Shown here: positions 33,869 to 43,081 of the stretch, in pieces
Layout of the letters: every line of letters begins with the position of its first letter
How positions within the stretch are numbered: the stretch's first letter is position 1
Assembly: GCF_023284065.1 (NCBI RefSeq)
Contig: NZ_JAKIKP010000001.1
Coordinates: 124,001 to 188,000, forward strand
Length of the DNA stretch: 64,000 nucleotides
Direction: 5' to 3'
Source: Shewanella gaetbuli
GTDB lineage: Bacteria; Pseudomonadota; Gammaproteobacteria; Enterobacterales; Shewanellaceae
Notes under the pieces: generated by a model
Database searches by the model: none
What the model saw: only the letters and a program-made list of their open reading frames with translations
What the model was told of the DNA's origin: nothing
Translations under genes and position numbers: made by a program

Positions 33869-36800
33869 ATGAAATTAAGTCGTATCAGTTTGGTTCTAGG
33901 GTTAACTGTTTCAGCAATGCATGCCCCGTTATTTGCTGATGATGCTGTACCTGTTAACACTGTTATACCGGGCAAAGAAAAAATTAAGCAAATTCATAAT
34001 AATAAAACCCGTACAGATAATATGTACTTTGTACGCTTTAAAGATGAGCCTGTCGCCAGCTATCGTGGTGGTGTTGAAGGCTTAGCTGCAACACATATCC
34101 AGACAACGAACAATCAAAACAAAACTGGTTCTGGAGTATTAAATTTACAATCGAGTGCCAGTATTAACTACTCGCGCTACTTAGAACAAAAGCAACAATC
34201 GATTACGGCGTCACTGAGTCAAAAAGTGAATCGCACCTTAAAACCTAAGCATAATTATAAAGTGGTGCTGAATGCGGTTGCTGTTGAATTAACTGAATCT
34301 GAAGCAAAGCTTATTGCCAAAGACCCTAACGTAGCGGGTGTTGATGCCATTGGATTACACCAGTTGCACACTTCATCTGGCCCACAATTTATTGGTTCGA
34401 AAGACGTTTGGAGTGGCACCAGCGGCGGTGTAGCAACCAAAGGTGAAGGCGTTATTGTAGGTATTATTGATAGTGGTATTAATGCATTACATCCGTCGTT
34501 TGCTGAAGTGGGTGGCGATGGTTATAAACATATTAATCCATTAGGCGAAGGTAACTACCTTGGCGACTGTATTGACTTCCCAAAATATTGTAATAACAAG
34601 CTAATTGGTATTGTTAGTTACCCAGATATTGTCAATGCACGACCAAATGTGGTTGAAGATATTTATGATGATATCGACGATAAACTAAAAGTAGGTTATG
34701 ACTTTAATGGCCACGGCAGCCATGTTGCGTCAACTGCAGCCGGTAATATTGTTAAAAATGTGCCTTTTTATATGGCCGTAGAGGATGACGAGGGCACGGT
34801 TTCAGGCCCAAGTAGTTTCTCATTTGACGATATCAGTGGTGTTGCCCCTCATGCCAATATCGTGTCTTACCAAGTATGTGATTATAACGGTTCTTGTTAT
34901 CCAGAATTAACCGTGTTGGCCATTGAACATGCTATTGAAAAGGGCGTCAATGTACTTAACTATTCTGTTGGTGGTTCTGCGCGTGACCCTTGGGGCGCAT
35001 CTGATGCCTTAGCCTTCTTGAATGCACGTACTGCCGGAATCCATGTGGCAACATCTGCAGGTAACGCAGGCCCAGAAGCTGAAACTATTGGCGCTCCAGG
35101 TAACTCACCGTGGATTACTACTGTTGCAGCATACAGCCATGACCGTGCATTCACTGATAAAACCCTTTCAGGTTTTAGTGGTGGTGAAACATTACCATCT
35201 GATTTAACAGGTAAAGGTGCAACCGCCGCTTATACCGGCAAAGTTGTTTTAGCGGCTGACTATGATGATGCTAAGTGTTTACAACCTTTTGCCGCGGATA
35301 CTTTTAACGGTGAAATTGTGGTGTGTGAACGTGGTGATATTGCCCGTGTTCGTAAAGGATTAAATGTATTAGAAGGTGGCGCTGGCGGGTTAATTTTAAT
35401 TAACACTGCAGCAGACGGCGTTGAAAGCTTAAATGCAGATACTCACTTATTACCCGCTATTCACTTGTCTACTGAAGACGGTGAAAAGGTGGTTGAATGG
35501 TTATCAGCAGGCAGCGACCACACCGCTACCATTGGTGCGTCAGATTTAACAACTGATCCTGAATTAGGCGATATAGCAGGGGTGTTCACCTCTCGTGGAC
35601 CTAACTATCCATTCCCTAATATTTTTGCGCCAGATATTGCGGCTCCTGGTGTTGATATTTATGCAGCACACGCAGAAGAAAAGCCATTTGCAGAAGGTGC
35701 AGGTCATATTCCATATGTGACTTACTCTGGCACCTCAATGGCTAGTCCTCATGTGGCTGGGGCATTAGCACTTATTTCTTCAGTGCACCCAAGTTGGACT
35801 CCTGCGCAAGTGCAGTCAGCAGTTATGTCAACGGCTTATAAAACCACTTACAAGGATGATGATTTCTCAGGGAATAAACTGCGTTCAGATTTCTTTGACC
35901 AAGGTGCAGGCAGTATTCGTGTCAATGATGCGGTTAAAGCCGGTTTACTACTGGATATTACTGAAGAGGAATATTTAGCGGTTTCTCCCCAAGATGGTGG
36001 TGACCCAAGTAAGCTAAACACCACGTCAATGGTAATGCAGAACTGTATTTCAAACTGCACTTTCACTCGTGTTGTTACAGCAACTCAAGCTAGTAGCTGG
36101 ACTGCTGACTATGAATACCTAAACCCTGGTTTCACGTTAGAGGTTTCTCCAAGCAGCTTTAGTTTAGCAGCGGGTCAATCACAAACCTTAACCATTACAG
36201 CTAGAGCTAACATCGACTTGGCAGACGAGTGGGTACACGGTTATGTGATGCTGAAAAATGCTGATAGCAATATGAGTGATACTCACCTGCAAGCAACCAT
36301 TGGCTTTAAAGCCGGTGAAATGCCTGCAGAAGTTAATGCAAAACTAGACAACGTGGATAACACCTTAAAAATTGAAGGTATTGTTTCTTCAGGTTCAGAT
36401 GCATTACAAGCAAAAGGCTTTGGTTTATATAAATCAGTATCTGCCCAAGGCACCGCAATTGGCTCATCTAATGATGCTGAGCGTAATTCGCCTTGGATGT
36501 ATCACGATACGCTGTTCATCACTACAACAGTGGTTAAACCTTATACCAAGCGTTTAATTGTTGAAATTTCAGAATCAACCTCACCTGACATGGACTTGTT
36601 TGTGGGTATTGATGAAGATGGTGATGGTAAGCCTAGTGCTGTAGAGGTGCATTACTCACTCGTATGTATTAGTGGTAATGAAGACTCCAATGAGCGTTGT
36701 ATTATCGAAACACCAACCTCTGGTAACTATTGGATATTTGCCCATAACTACCGCGGCACGGTGGAAGATGAAGCCGATGACGTTACCATTCGTACCACAC

Positions 36801-37447
36801 ATATTGCGTACACCTATGAAGAAAGCTTCACAACAGATGCTCCGTCAGCGGTTGCTCAAGATGAAGAGTTCGATGTGACGGTAACGGTAAATGGTTACCT
36901 TGACGACAAGGAACAGTTATTAGCACTAGAAGAAGGCGAAGTCTATTACGGTTTATTTGAGTTAGGTACTAAAGAAAACTTGAAGCGTAATATTGGTGGA
37001 ACCTTGTTAAAAGTAGAGGGACTAGCGCCACAAGAGGTGATTCCTAATGAGCCTCCAGTTGTTGCTAACCCAATTGCTGATATCAATACTGAGCTAAATA
37101 GTGAAGGTAATGTCTCAGTAAGCGTTAATTTATCAGAAGTCTTCACTGACCCTGAAAATGATCCGCTAACGCTGACATTCACAGGAAACGATGAACTGAC
37201 CTTAGCTGACAATGTATTAAGCGGTACGATTACTCAAGCAGGCACATCAACAATTGTTGTTAGCGCTACAGATGGTGAGTTTACCGTGACAACGCAATTT
37301 AACATTGTAGTGGCAGAGGCCCCAGTAGTCGTACCTCCGCCAGCTCCAGAGCCAGAAAAAGACAGTGGTGGCGGTAGCTTAGGGTTTGTTTGGTTAGCGG
37401 TGTTAGCGTTAGCTGGAATGCGTCGTCAAGTTAAGCTTGCGCAATAA
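33869..37447 (+). CDS. Secreted subtilisin-like serine protease (S8) with PA domain and GlyGly-CTERM tail
   Basis: The ATG at 33869 has AAGGA at 33857-33861 and gives the signal peptide MKLSRISLVLGLTVSAMHAP. The longer frame from 33821 overlaps the region just after the preceding terminator. In the 1192-residue protein an I9 propeptide is followed by an S8 domain with an intact triad: D201 (GIIDSGIN), H282 (GHGSHVAS) and S623 (GTSMASPHVAG). The oxyanion Asn lies in TSAGNAGPEA. A protease-associated domain is inserted between His and Ser (about 450-560). The C-terminal half holds Fn3-like and CADG/Ig-like domains, then EKDSGGGSLGFVWLAVLALAG and a basic end, a GlyGly-CTERM sorting tail like that of its neighbour. 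Likely released or surface-bound protease that feeds on extracellular protein. Confidence 0.92.
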   Translation: MKLSRISLVLGLTVSAMHAPLFADDAVPVNTVIPGKEKIKQIHNNKTRTDNMYFVRFKDEPVASYRGGVEGLAATHIQTTNNQNKTGSGVLNLQSSASINYSRYLEQKQQSITASLSQKVNRTLKPKHNYKVVLNAVAVELTESEAKLIAKDPNVAGVDAIGLHQLHTSSGPQFIGSKDVWSGTSGGVATKGEGVIVGIIDSGINALHPSFAEVGGDGYKHINPLGEGNYLGDCIDFPKYCNNKLIGIVSYPDIVNARPNVVEDIYDDIDDKLKVGYDFNGHGSHVASTAAGNIVKNVPFYMAVEDDEGTVSGPSSFSFDDISGVAPHANIVSYQVCDYNGSCYPELTVLAIEHAIEKGVNVLNYSVGGSARDPWGASDALAFLNARTAGIHVATSAGNAGPEAETIGAPGNSPWITTVAAYSHDRAFTDKTLSGFSGGETLPSDLTGKGATAAYTGKVVLAADYDDAKCLQPFAADTFNGEIVVCERGDIARVRKGLNVLEGGAGGLILINTAADGVESLNADTHLLPAIHLSTEDGEKVVEWLSAGSDHTATIGASDLTTDPELGDIAGVFTSRGPNYPFPNIFAPDIAAPGVDIYAAHAEEKPFAEGAGHIPYVTYSGTSMASPHVAGALALISSVHPSWTPAQVQSAVMSTAYKTTYKDDDFSGNKLRSDFFDQGAGSIRVNDAVKAGLLLDITEEEYLAVSPQDGGDPSKLNTTSMVMQNCISNCTFTRVVTATQASSWTADYEYLNPGFTLEVSPSSFSLAAGQSQTLTITARANIDLADEWVHGYVMLKNADSNMSDTHLQATIGFKAGEMPAEVNAKLDNVDNTLKIEGIVSSGSDALQAKGFGLYKSVSAQGTAIGSSNDAERNSPWMYHDTLFITTTVVKPYTKRLIVEISESTSPDMDLFVGIDEDGDGKPSAVEVHYSLVCISGNEDSNERCIIETPTSGNYWIFAHNYRGTVEDEADDVTIRTTHIAYTYEESFTTDAPSAVAQDEEFDVTVTVNGYLDDKEQLLALEEGEVYYGLFELGTKENLKRNIGGTLLKVEGLAPQEVIPNEPPVVANPIADINTELNSEGNVSVSVNLSEVFTDPENDPLTLTFTGNDELTLADNVLSGTITQAGTSTIVVSATDGEFTVTTQFNIVVAEAPVVVPPPAPEPEKDSGGGSLGFVWLAVLALAGMRRQVKLAQ

Positions 37448-37529
37448 TTTAGTATAGCTAGATGCTAAATATGTGATTGCATAGACCCACATAATTATAA
37501 TGATAGCTAGAGTCACACAGTGATTCTTT

Positions 37530-37560
37530 GGGGCAGACAAGGTAGTCTGCCCCTTTTTTA
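37530..37560 (+). terminator. Strong terminator of the protease gene
   Basis: The 9-bp G+C-rich stem ggggcagac (37530-37538)/gtctgcccc (37545-37553), with loop aaggta, is followed by six or more T. It lies 83 bases past the stop codon. Confidence 0.92.
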
Positions 37561-37681
37561 TGCTGATGGTTCATGCTGAATACAGGTCTTAGTCGGCAAA
37601 TCTCTGCTGGACTTATCACAGACTTTTTACCCATTTACTGTACAATACAAAAAGTTGAAACGGCTACAGTGGGAATAAAAC

Positions 37682-38047
37682 GTGCTTACGAAAATTTTGG
37701 TCACGTTATTAGTGATTATCGGTGCTTCATTTTATCTAAAAAGAGGCCGCAAGCCTGAAAGTAAAACGGCTCAAATCATTAAAGAACAATCATCCACCCC
37801 CTTGTTTAATCGACTGATGATATCTAGCGTAATTGCTGTTTCATTGTTAGCTACAGCCTTGTATTGGGGCTGGACAATATATGATGAAAATCAAGTGGTC
37901 ACAGTAGAAATCACCTCTCCAATAGATGCAATATCGGCGCAATATCAAGTGCGTAAAAAAGACATTAAAGCCACCAAAATCACCACGGTTGATGGGGTAG
38001 AAGTACGCTTGTCGAACCAAGAACGGATTACTATTTCTACACAATAG
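37682..38047 (+). CDS. Small membrane protein of unknown function
   Basis: The start is GTG at 37682, with GTGGGA about 8-13 bases upstream. No in-frame ATG precedes the first hydrophobic segment. The 121-residue product has two hydrophobic helices: MLTKILVTLLVIIGASFYL near the N-terminus and LMISSVIAVSLLATALYWGW near 45-64. A basic, Lys-rich loop lies between them, and a polar C-terminal domain follows with TVDGVEVRLSNQERITIS. The topology suggests the loop is cytoplasmic. It stands alone between the protease terminator and a repeat element. I do not recognise the family. Confidence 0.65.
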   Translation: MLTKILVTLLVIIGASFYLKRGRKPESKTAQIIKEQSSTPLFNRLMISSVIAVSLLATALYWGWTIYDENQVVTVEITSPIDAISAQYQVRKKDIKATKITTVDGVEVRLSNQERITISTQ

Positions 38048-38064
38048 TGTGAGGGCGTTAACAA

Positions 38065-38238
38065 GCCAAAGCAGACCCTCGATAAAAGATCTCGAGGGTG
38101 ACCAACCGTCATTCCGGTAATGCTTTTGAGCCGGAATCTTCTTTTAATGCTTCAATAAGCCAAAGCAGACCCTTGATAAAAGATCTCAAGGGTGACCAAC
38201 CGTCATTCCGGTAACGCTTTTGTGCCGGAATCTGCCTT
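38065..38238 (-). repeat. Two tandem copies (94-bp period) of the A/B palindromic repeat, opposite orientation to the 19-kb array
   Basis: Unit 1 begins at 38065 and unit 2 at 38159. Each has an A dyad (38075-38082/38092-38099 and 38169-38176/38186-38193, both with the 9-base loop taaaagatc) and a B dyad (attccgg/ccggaat at 38111-38117/38131-38137 and 38205-38211/38225-38231). Unit 1 has stem accctcga/tcgagggt and unit 2 accttga-type stem acccttga/tcaagggt, a paired C-G to T-A change. Read on the minus strand, the order is B then A. The units sit between convergent genes, in a place where a terminator would be expected. Confidence 0.85.
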
Positions 38239-38289
38239 TTCTCGTAGGCTCAATTTTATTAGAGCTTATTGGGTATATTCTTAATGAAT

Positions 38290-39792
38290 TTATTTATTGC
38301 TAAATTTTTGCTTTGCCTTTGCATAAGGGTCAAACTTTTCGCTTTTAGCTTGCGACGGGGCTGCTGGTTTTTTGGTGTTAGGTTTTTTGTGTCTGTTTTG
38401 AGCTTTATCAGATTGAACACCATCTTTAGTGCTGTCTTTATTCGTCTGAGCTCTGTTAGCAAATTTGGGGCCTAAATCAACCAGTTCTTTTTTGCGTCTT
38501 GGTGGGCGGTCATTGGTTTTTTCGCCTGCTTGAGTTTGTTGTTTACTACGTGGCTTTGAGGCTTGATTGTTGTTGCCTGAATTACCACGTGATTTACTGC
38601 GTGGATTAGCACGTGAATTGGGTTTACTAGGTGCATTAAATTGCGTGTCAGCCAGTGAAAAGCTGGCTTCAAACCCTGACAATGTATTGCGAGTAATTTT
38701 ACGTTGAATGAGCTTTTCAATTTCACGTAATAATTTACTTTCTTCTTCACTCACCAAAGATACCGCTTGGCCAGTTGCCCCAGCACGGCCTGTTCGGCCT
38801 ATGCGGTGAACGTAATCTTCGGGTACTTGGGGTAAGTCAAAGTTAACTACAAATGGCAATTGATCAATATCAATACCACGTGCGGCAATATCGGTAGCCA
38901 CCATCACTTGTGATTTGCCTTGTTTAAAGCTTGCAAGGGCATTGGTTCTGGCTGTTTGGCTTTTATTACCGTGAATGGCAACCGCTGAAATACCGGCAGC
39001 ATCTAAATTTTTGGCTAAGCGGTTAGCGCCATGTTTTGTGCGTGAAAAAACCAATACTTGGTGCCAGTTATTACGCTTGATTAATTCAATTAAACCAGCC
39101 GATTTTCGTGTTTTATCAATGGTATAAATACTTTGGTCAACACTATTGGCGGTACTGTTTCTTGGGGTTACCGAAATTTCTACTGGGTTATTAACTAACC
39201 CTTTTGCTAGCTCACGGATTTCAGTAGAAAACGTGGCTGAAAACATCAGGTTTTGACGCTTTTCAGGTAGCAGTGCAAGAATTTTTTTGATGTCTCTAAT
39301 AAAGCCCATGTCTAACATGCGATCGGCTTCATCCAGTACTAATATTTCTAAAGCATCAAAACTAATGGCGCGTTGCTGGTAAAGGTCTAATAAACGGCCT
39401 GGGGTGGCCACTAAAATATCAATACCGGTTTTAAGTGCAGCTAATTGAGGTTGAATAGATACTCCGCCAAATACTACCGCAGATTTAAGCGGTAATTGGC
39501 TACCGTATGTGGCAACACTGTCTTGTACCTGTGCCGCAAGCTCTCGTGTTGGGGTCAGTACCAAGGCTCTAACTTGGCTGCGTTTTGCAGGTTTTCCATG
39601 AGTTAACAATTCAAGTATAGGTAAGGTAAATCCTGCCGTTTTGCCTGTACCCGTTTGGGCGGCTGCCATGACATCTTTTTGCTGTAACACGGCTGGAATT
39701 GCTTGGGCTTGAATCGGTGAAGGGGTGTCATAACCTTGTTTGGCAACTGCTTTTAAAATTGCAGCACTTAGTCCTAGGTTTTCAAAACTCAT
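38290..39792 (-). CDS. rhlE: DEAD-box RNA helicase, RhlE type
   Basis: The start is the ATG at 39792 ([20 protein letters not shown]). The open frame adds seven residues upstream with no better site. The 500-residue protein has motifs [62 protein letters not shown] and [11 protein letters not shown] long basic, Asn/Lys/Arg-rich low-complexity tail follows (about 385-500), as in RhlE proteins, where it serves RNA binding. RhlE acts in ribosome assembly and RNA turnover with the degradosome in related bacteria, and such helicases often help in cold growth. It is the second DEAD-box gene in the window; unlike dbpA it lacks the 23S-specific domain. Confidence 0.9.
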   Translation of the reverse strand: MSFENLGLSAAILKAVAKQGYDTPSPIQAQAIPAVLQQKDVMAAAQTGTGKTAGFTLPILELLTHGKPAKRSQVRALVLTPTRELAAQVQDSVATYGSQLPLKSAVVFGGVSIQPQLAALKTGIDILVATPGRLLDLYQQRAISFDALEILVLDEADRMLDMGFIRDIKKILALLPEKRQNLMFSATFSTEIRELAKGLVNNPVEISVTPRNSTANSVDQSIYTIDKTRKSAGLIELIKRNNWHQVLVFSRTKHGANRLAKNLDAAGISAVAIHGNKSQTARTNALASFKQGKSQVMVATDIAARGIDIDQLPFVVNFDLPQVPEDYVHRIGRTGRAGATGQAVSLVSEEESKLLREIEKLIQRKITRNTLSGFEASFSLADTQFNAPSKPNSRANPRSKSRGNSGNNNQASKPRSKQQTQAGEKTNDRPPRRKKELVDLGPKFANRAQTNKDSTKDGVQSDKAQNRHKKPNTKKPAAPSQAKSEKFDPYAKAKQKFSNK

Positions 39793-40062
39793 AGATAAGA
39801 TCTCAATTAACAACCTGAGTTGCTAAATATAAATAGGTGGCCAATTAATGGCGGGCGTGCAGCTTACCTGAAAAGGCGATTAAGTGCTATCTAAATGGAT
39901 TAGATGTAATTAGTGAAAAAGTGTTCATGTTCAGTGCTAATATGATAAATATTGCATACAATAAATTACTTGTTGCAGTATAAAGGCATAATTTTTCACT
40001 GGATCTTTCAAGTTAACTTGGGCTGTTTGTGATAAAGCAAACAACCGAATACAAGGCAGTTT

Positions 40063-41121
40063 ATGACATCAAAATTTGCTGCACTATCCCATATTGAAAA
40101 GATCGCACTGCAGCTGCGTGATCCCGCCCATGCATTAATTAAAAACATCTTGCAGATGTCTGACATTTCTACTCAATCCTTACAACAAGCTATGTTGCAA
40201 CTTACCCACCATGGCAGGGTCGCTTTGCATTTTCACCCTGACAGACTGGACAGTAGAGGCATATCCGTTATTAACGGGCTTATAAAAGATGGCGTGTATA
40301 AAAGCCAGTTTGAAACCCATATTTCTAATGGACAGTTGTCTCCTGAGTTGGGAGGGCCACGTGACCATTGGGAAAATCAATTGTTTGGTCAGTGTTATTC
40401 AGGGGTCAAGTTACGTCCTAAATATGGTGCATTAGATTTAGGGCTGTGCCCATTGGGGCCAGCGCCTCGTTTTGGAAGCTGCTATTTTTTAACGTTTCCC
40501 AATGTGTTATCACGTTGTACTTTTAGCTACTTAGATTCATACCGGCTGCCAAAAGACAAAGGCACTATTCAATGTTTTGATGGCATATTAGCGGCTTTAT
40601 TAAGTGAAAGTTTTGAACGCCAGTATGCGTTGGGTGTTCAAGGGCTAAAACCTAGCCGCCTCGTGTCATATTTATTGTCAGATTTACCGCAGTCACTTAG
40701 CGCGCGTTTTTCGCGCTCACCAAGTCATAATTTAGATCATTATATTGAGGCGCAAATTCATGGCGAGGTCTCTTTAGATGATGATATTGAAATGCTGGTG
40801 GCTGATCCGAGCTTTAAATCAAGTGTTATTGGTGAACAAATCGAGCAGTTATGCCAACAATACCAGGTTCAGTTAGTTTGGCATAATGGATTACATTTAG
40901 ATTGTAACGCGGTTCCTAGCGATTTTAGAGGACCACAAATGCCTATTTTAGCGCGAGCTATTGCGCAAAATAATCAATTAAATGCCGCCATTATTGGTCA
41001 TGCGGCGACCACTTTGGTGCAACAACCTGTTAGTTGGAGCGAACGGTCATCACAAGCTAAACGATTACAAGATTTAAAACTGCTATGGCATGTTTTGGTG
41101 AAATACGGTGAGCCCGTATAA
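40063..41121 (+). CDS. DUF3626 family protein
   Basis: The 352-residue cytoplasmic protein carries the DUF3626 signatures VALHFHPDR (near 54-62), DGVYKSQFETHISNG, GGPRDHWENQLFG, RPKYGALDLG and APRFGSCYFLT. The HFHPDR motif and other conserved His/Asp residues suggest a metal or nucleotide site, but no member has a known activity that I can name. The ATG at 40063 has AAGGC about 7 bases upstream. It lies alone: the rhlE gene diverges and cydD follows 187 bases later, probably with its own promoter. Family call is confident; function is open. Confidence 0.83.
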   Translation: MTSKFAALSHIEKIALQLRDPAHALIKNILQMSDISTQSLQQAMLQLTHHGRVALHFHPDRLDSRGISVINGLIKDGVYKSQFETHISNGQLSPELGGPRDHWENQLFGQCYSGVKLRPKYGALDLGLCPLGPAPRFGSCYFLTFPNVLSRCTFSYLDSYRLPKDKGTIQCFDGILAALLSESFERQYALGVQGLKPSRLVSYLLSDLPQSLSARFSRSPSHNLDHYIEAQIHGEVSLDDDIEMLVADPSFKSSVIGEQIEQLCQQYQVQLVWHNGLHLDCNAVPSDFRGPQMPILARAIAQNNQLNAAIIGHAATTLVQQPVSWSERSSQAKRLQDLKLLWHVLVKYGEPV

Positions 41122-41308
41122 CTATATAGGCTTGAGTTTTGAATGGCTTTTGACGGCGGATCTACTTTAGCTACTGGTAAAGTGTGCGGTAGTTAACATT
41201 ATTTTGTGAATAACTGTAATAGGAAGCGAACTGCTGCGATACTGCCGCCATATTTTTATATCTGATGTTATTTGTAGTTCACGCCTGCATTAATCTGTTT
41301 GGAGCTTC

Positions 41309-43081
41309 ATGGATAAGTCGTTAGAAAAGTCATTAACAAAATGGCTTAAAAGTCAGCAATCTTCCTGCGGATATTTCCTTAAACTAGCCACCCTTTTGGG
41401 AGTGCTTAATGGTATTGCGATTGTGGGGCAAGCGTATTGTATTGCCAATATTCTGCATGGTGTGATTATGGTGCAACAAACGCCTGCACAACTGATGGAA
41501 TTTTTTATCGGTTTAGCCGTCATGTTAGCCGCAAGATCTGTTATTGCTTATTGGCGTGAGCGTTTTAGTTTTGAAGCAGGCCGACGTTTACGGGAAGATA
41601 TTCGCGCTGCAGTGATGAATAAGCTGGTGAAATTAGGCCCAGCTTTTATTAAGGGTAAACCTGCGGGAGCATGGGCAAGCATTGTGCTTGAACAAGTTGA
41701 AGACCTACACGACTTTTACAGTAAATATTTACCACAAATGATTTTGGCCGGGTTTATTCCCTTACTGATTTTAGTGGTGGTGTTTCCACTAAATTGGGCG
41801 GCGGGCTTAGTGTTATTAGCAACGGCTCCACTTATCCCGTTATTTATGATTTTGGTGGGTATGGGCGCTGCTGACGCTAACCGTAAAAACTTCACTGCGT
41901 TAAGTCGTTTAAGTGGCCATTTTATGGATCGCATACAAGGGCTGAGTACGTTAAAACTGTTTAATCGTGCTGAAGCGGAAATTAAACAAATTCATCAAGC
42001 TTCAGAAGATTTTAGAAGCCGAACCATGTCGGTGCTGCGCTTGGCGTTTTTAAGCTCTGCCGTATTAGAGTTTTTTGCCGCATTATCCATTGCTGTATTA
42101 GCGGTTTATTTTGGTTTTAGTTACCTTCATCACCTCGATTTTGGCCACTACGGACTCGGAATTAGTTTATTTACCGGCATGTTCGTGTTGATTCTTGCAC
42201 CAGAGTTTTATCAACCTTTAAGAGATTTAGGCACCCATTATCACGCTAAAGCACAAGCTATTGGTGCGGCGGAGTCATTGGTTGAGTTACTGGAATATCC
42301 TGAACCTGATAACGATGCTGCTCAAAATTCAACTAAAAACAGTGCTATAGACTTATCTGCCGTTAGCATTAAAGCCATTGATTTTACAGTTATGACCAGA
42401 AGCGGAACCTGTTTATTAGGGCCGATTTCGTTTGATATCAAAGCTGGGCAACATGTCGCTATTGTGGGCACTAGCGGTGCCGGTAAAACCAGTTTAATTC
42501 AAGCCTTGCTGGGGTTTTTACCCTTTAAAGGTGAGCTGTTAATTAATGGCCAAGCGTTTGAGTCGATAGACATTGCCTATTGGCGGCAGCACTTAGCTTG
42601 GTTGGGGCAAGACCCACAACTATTTCATGGCACCTTTGCTGAAAATGTGGCGTTAGGTAACCCACAAATGAGTGAACAGCAGATGATGGATTTATTGCAA
42701 CAAGCACAAATTGCTGACTTTGTTAGCCAACATCCCCAAGGGTTAAATGGCATGATTAGTGATCAATCTGCGGGAATTTCAGTGGGGCAAGCTCAACGTA
42801 TTGCGTTAGCCAGAGCATTAGGTCAGCAAGCCAGTATTTATATTCTTGATGAGCCCACTGCCAGTTTAGATGAACAAAGCGCCAATGCGGTGATGCAGTC
42901 TTTATCTCAGGCCGCAATGGGGAAAACAGCCATTATGGTGACCCATAAAACGGATGAGTTAACCCATGCCGACAATATATTAGTTATCGACAAAGGCCAA
43001 TTAATTGAGCAAGGTCGTTACGCTGAATTAGTCAGTGCCAATGGGCATTTTTGTCAGCTATTACAGAAGGAGGTTCGCTAA
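41309..43081 (+). CDS. cydD: Heterodimeric ABC exporter subunit CydD
   Basis: The 590-residue protein has six membrane segments in the N-terminal half, then an ABC domain with Walker A GTSGAGKTS, an ABC signature in the variant form ISVGQAQRIALARAL and Walker B YILDEPTASLD. The partner is CydC, whose ATG overlaps this stop codon (TAATG), so the two are translationally coupled. CydDC exports glutathione and cysteine to the periplasm and binds haem. It is needed for cytochrome bd assembly. The cydAB structural genes are not in this window. The ATG at 41309 follows GGAGC. Confidence 0.92.
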   Translation: MDKSLEKSLTKWLKSQQSSCGYFLKLATLLGVLNGIAIVGQAYCIANILHGVIMVQQTPAQLMEFFIGLAVMLAARSVIAYWRERFSFEAGRRLREDIRAAVMNKLVKLGPAFIKGKPAGAWASIVLEQVEDLHDFYSKYLPQMILAGFIPLLILVVVFPLNWAAGLVLLATAPLIPLFMILVGMGAADANRKNFTALSRLSGHFMDRIQGLSTLKLFNRAEAEIKQIHQASEDFRSRTMSVLRLAFLSSAVLEFFAALSIAVLAVYFGFSYLHHLDFGHYGLGISLFTGMFVLILAPEFYQPLRDLGTHYHAKAQAIGAAESLVELLEYPEPDNDAAQNSTKNSAIDLSAVSIKAIDFTVMTRSGTCLLGPISFDIKAGQHVAIVGTSGAGKTSLIQALLGFLPFKGELLINGQAFESIDIAYWRQHLAWLGQDPQLFHGTFAENVALGNPQMSEQQMMDLLQQAQIADFVSQHPQGLNGMISDQSAGISVGQAQRIALARALGQQASIYILDEPTASLDEQSANAVMQSLSQAAMGKTAIMVTHKTDELTHADNILVIDKGQLIEQGRYAELVSANGHFCQLLQKEVR

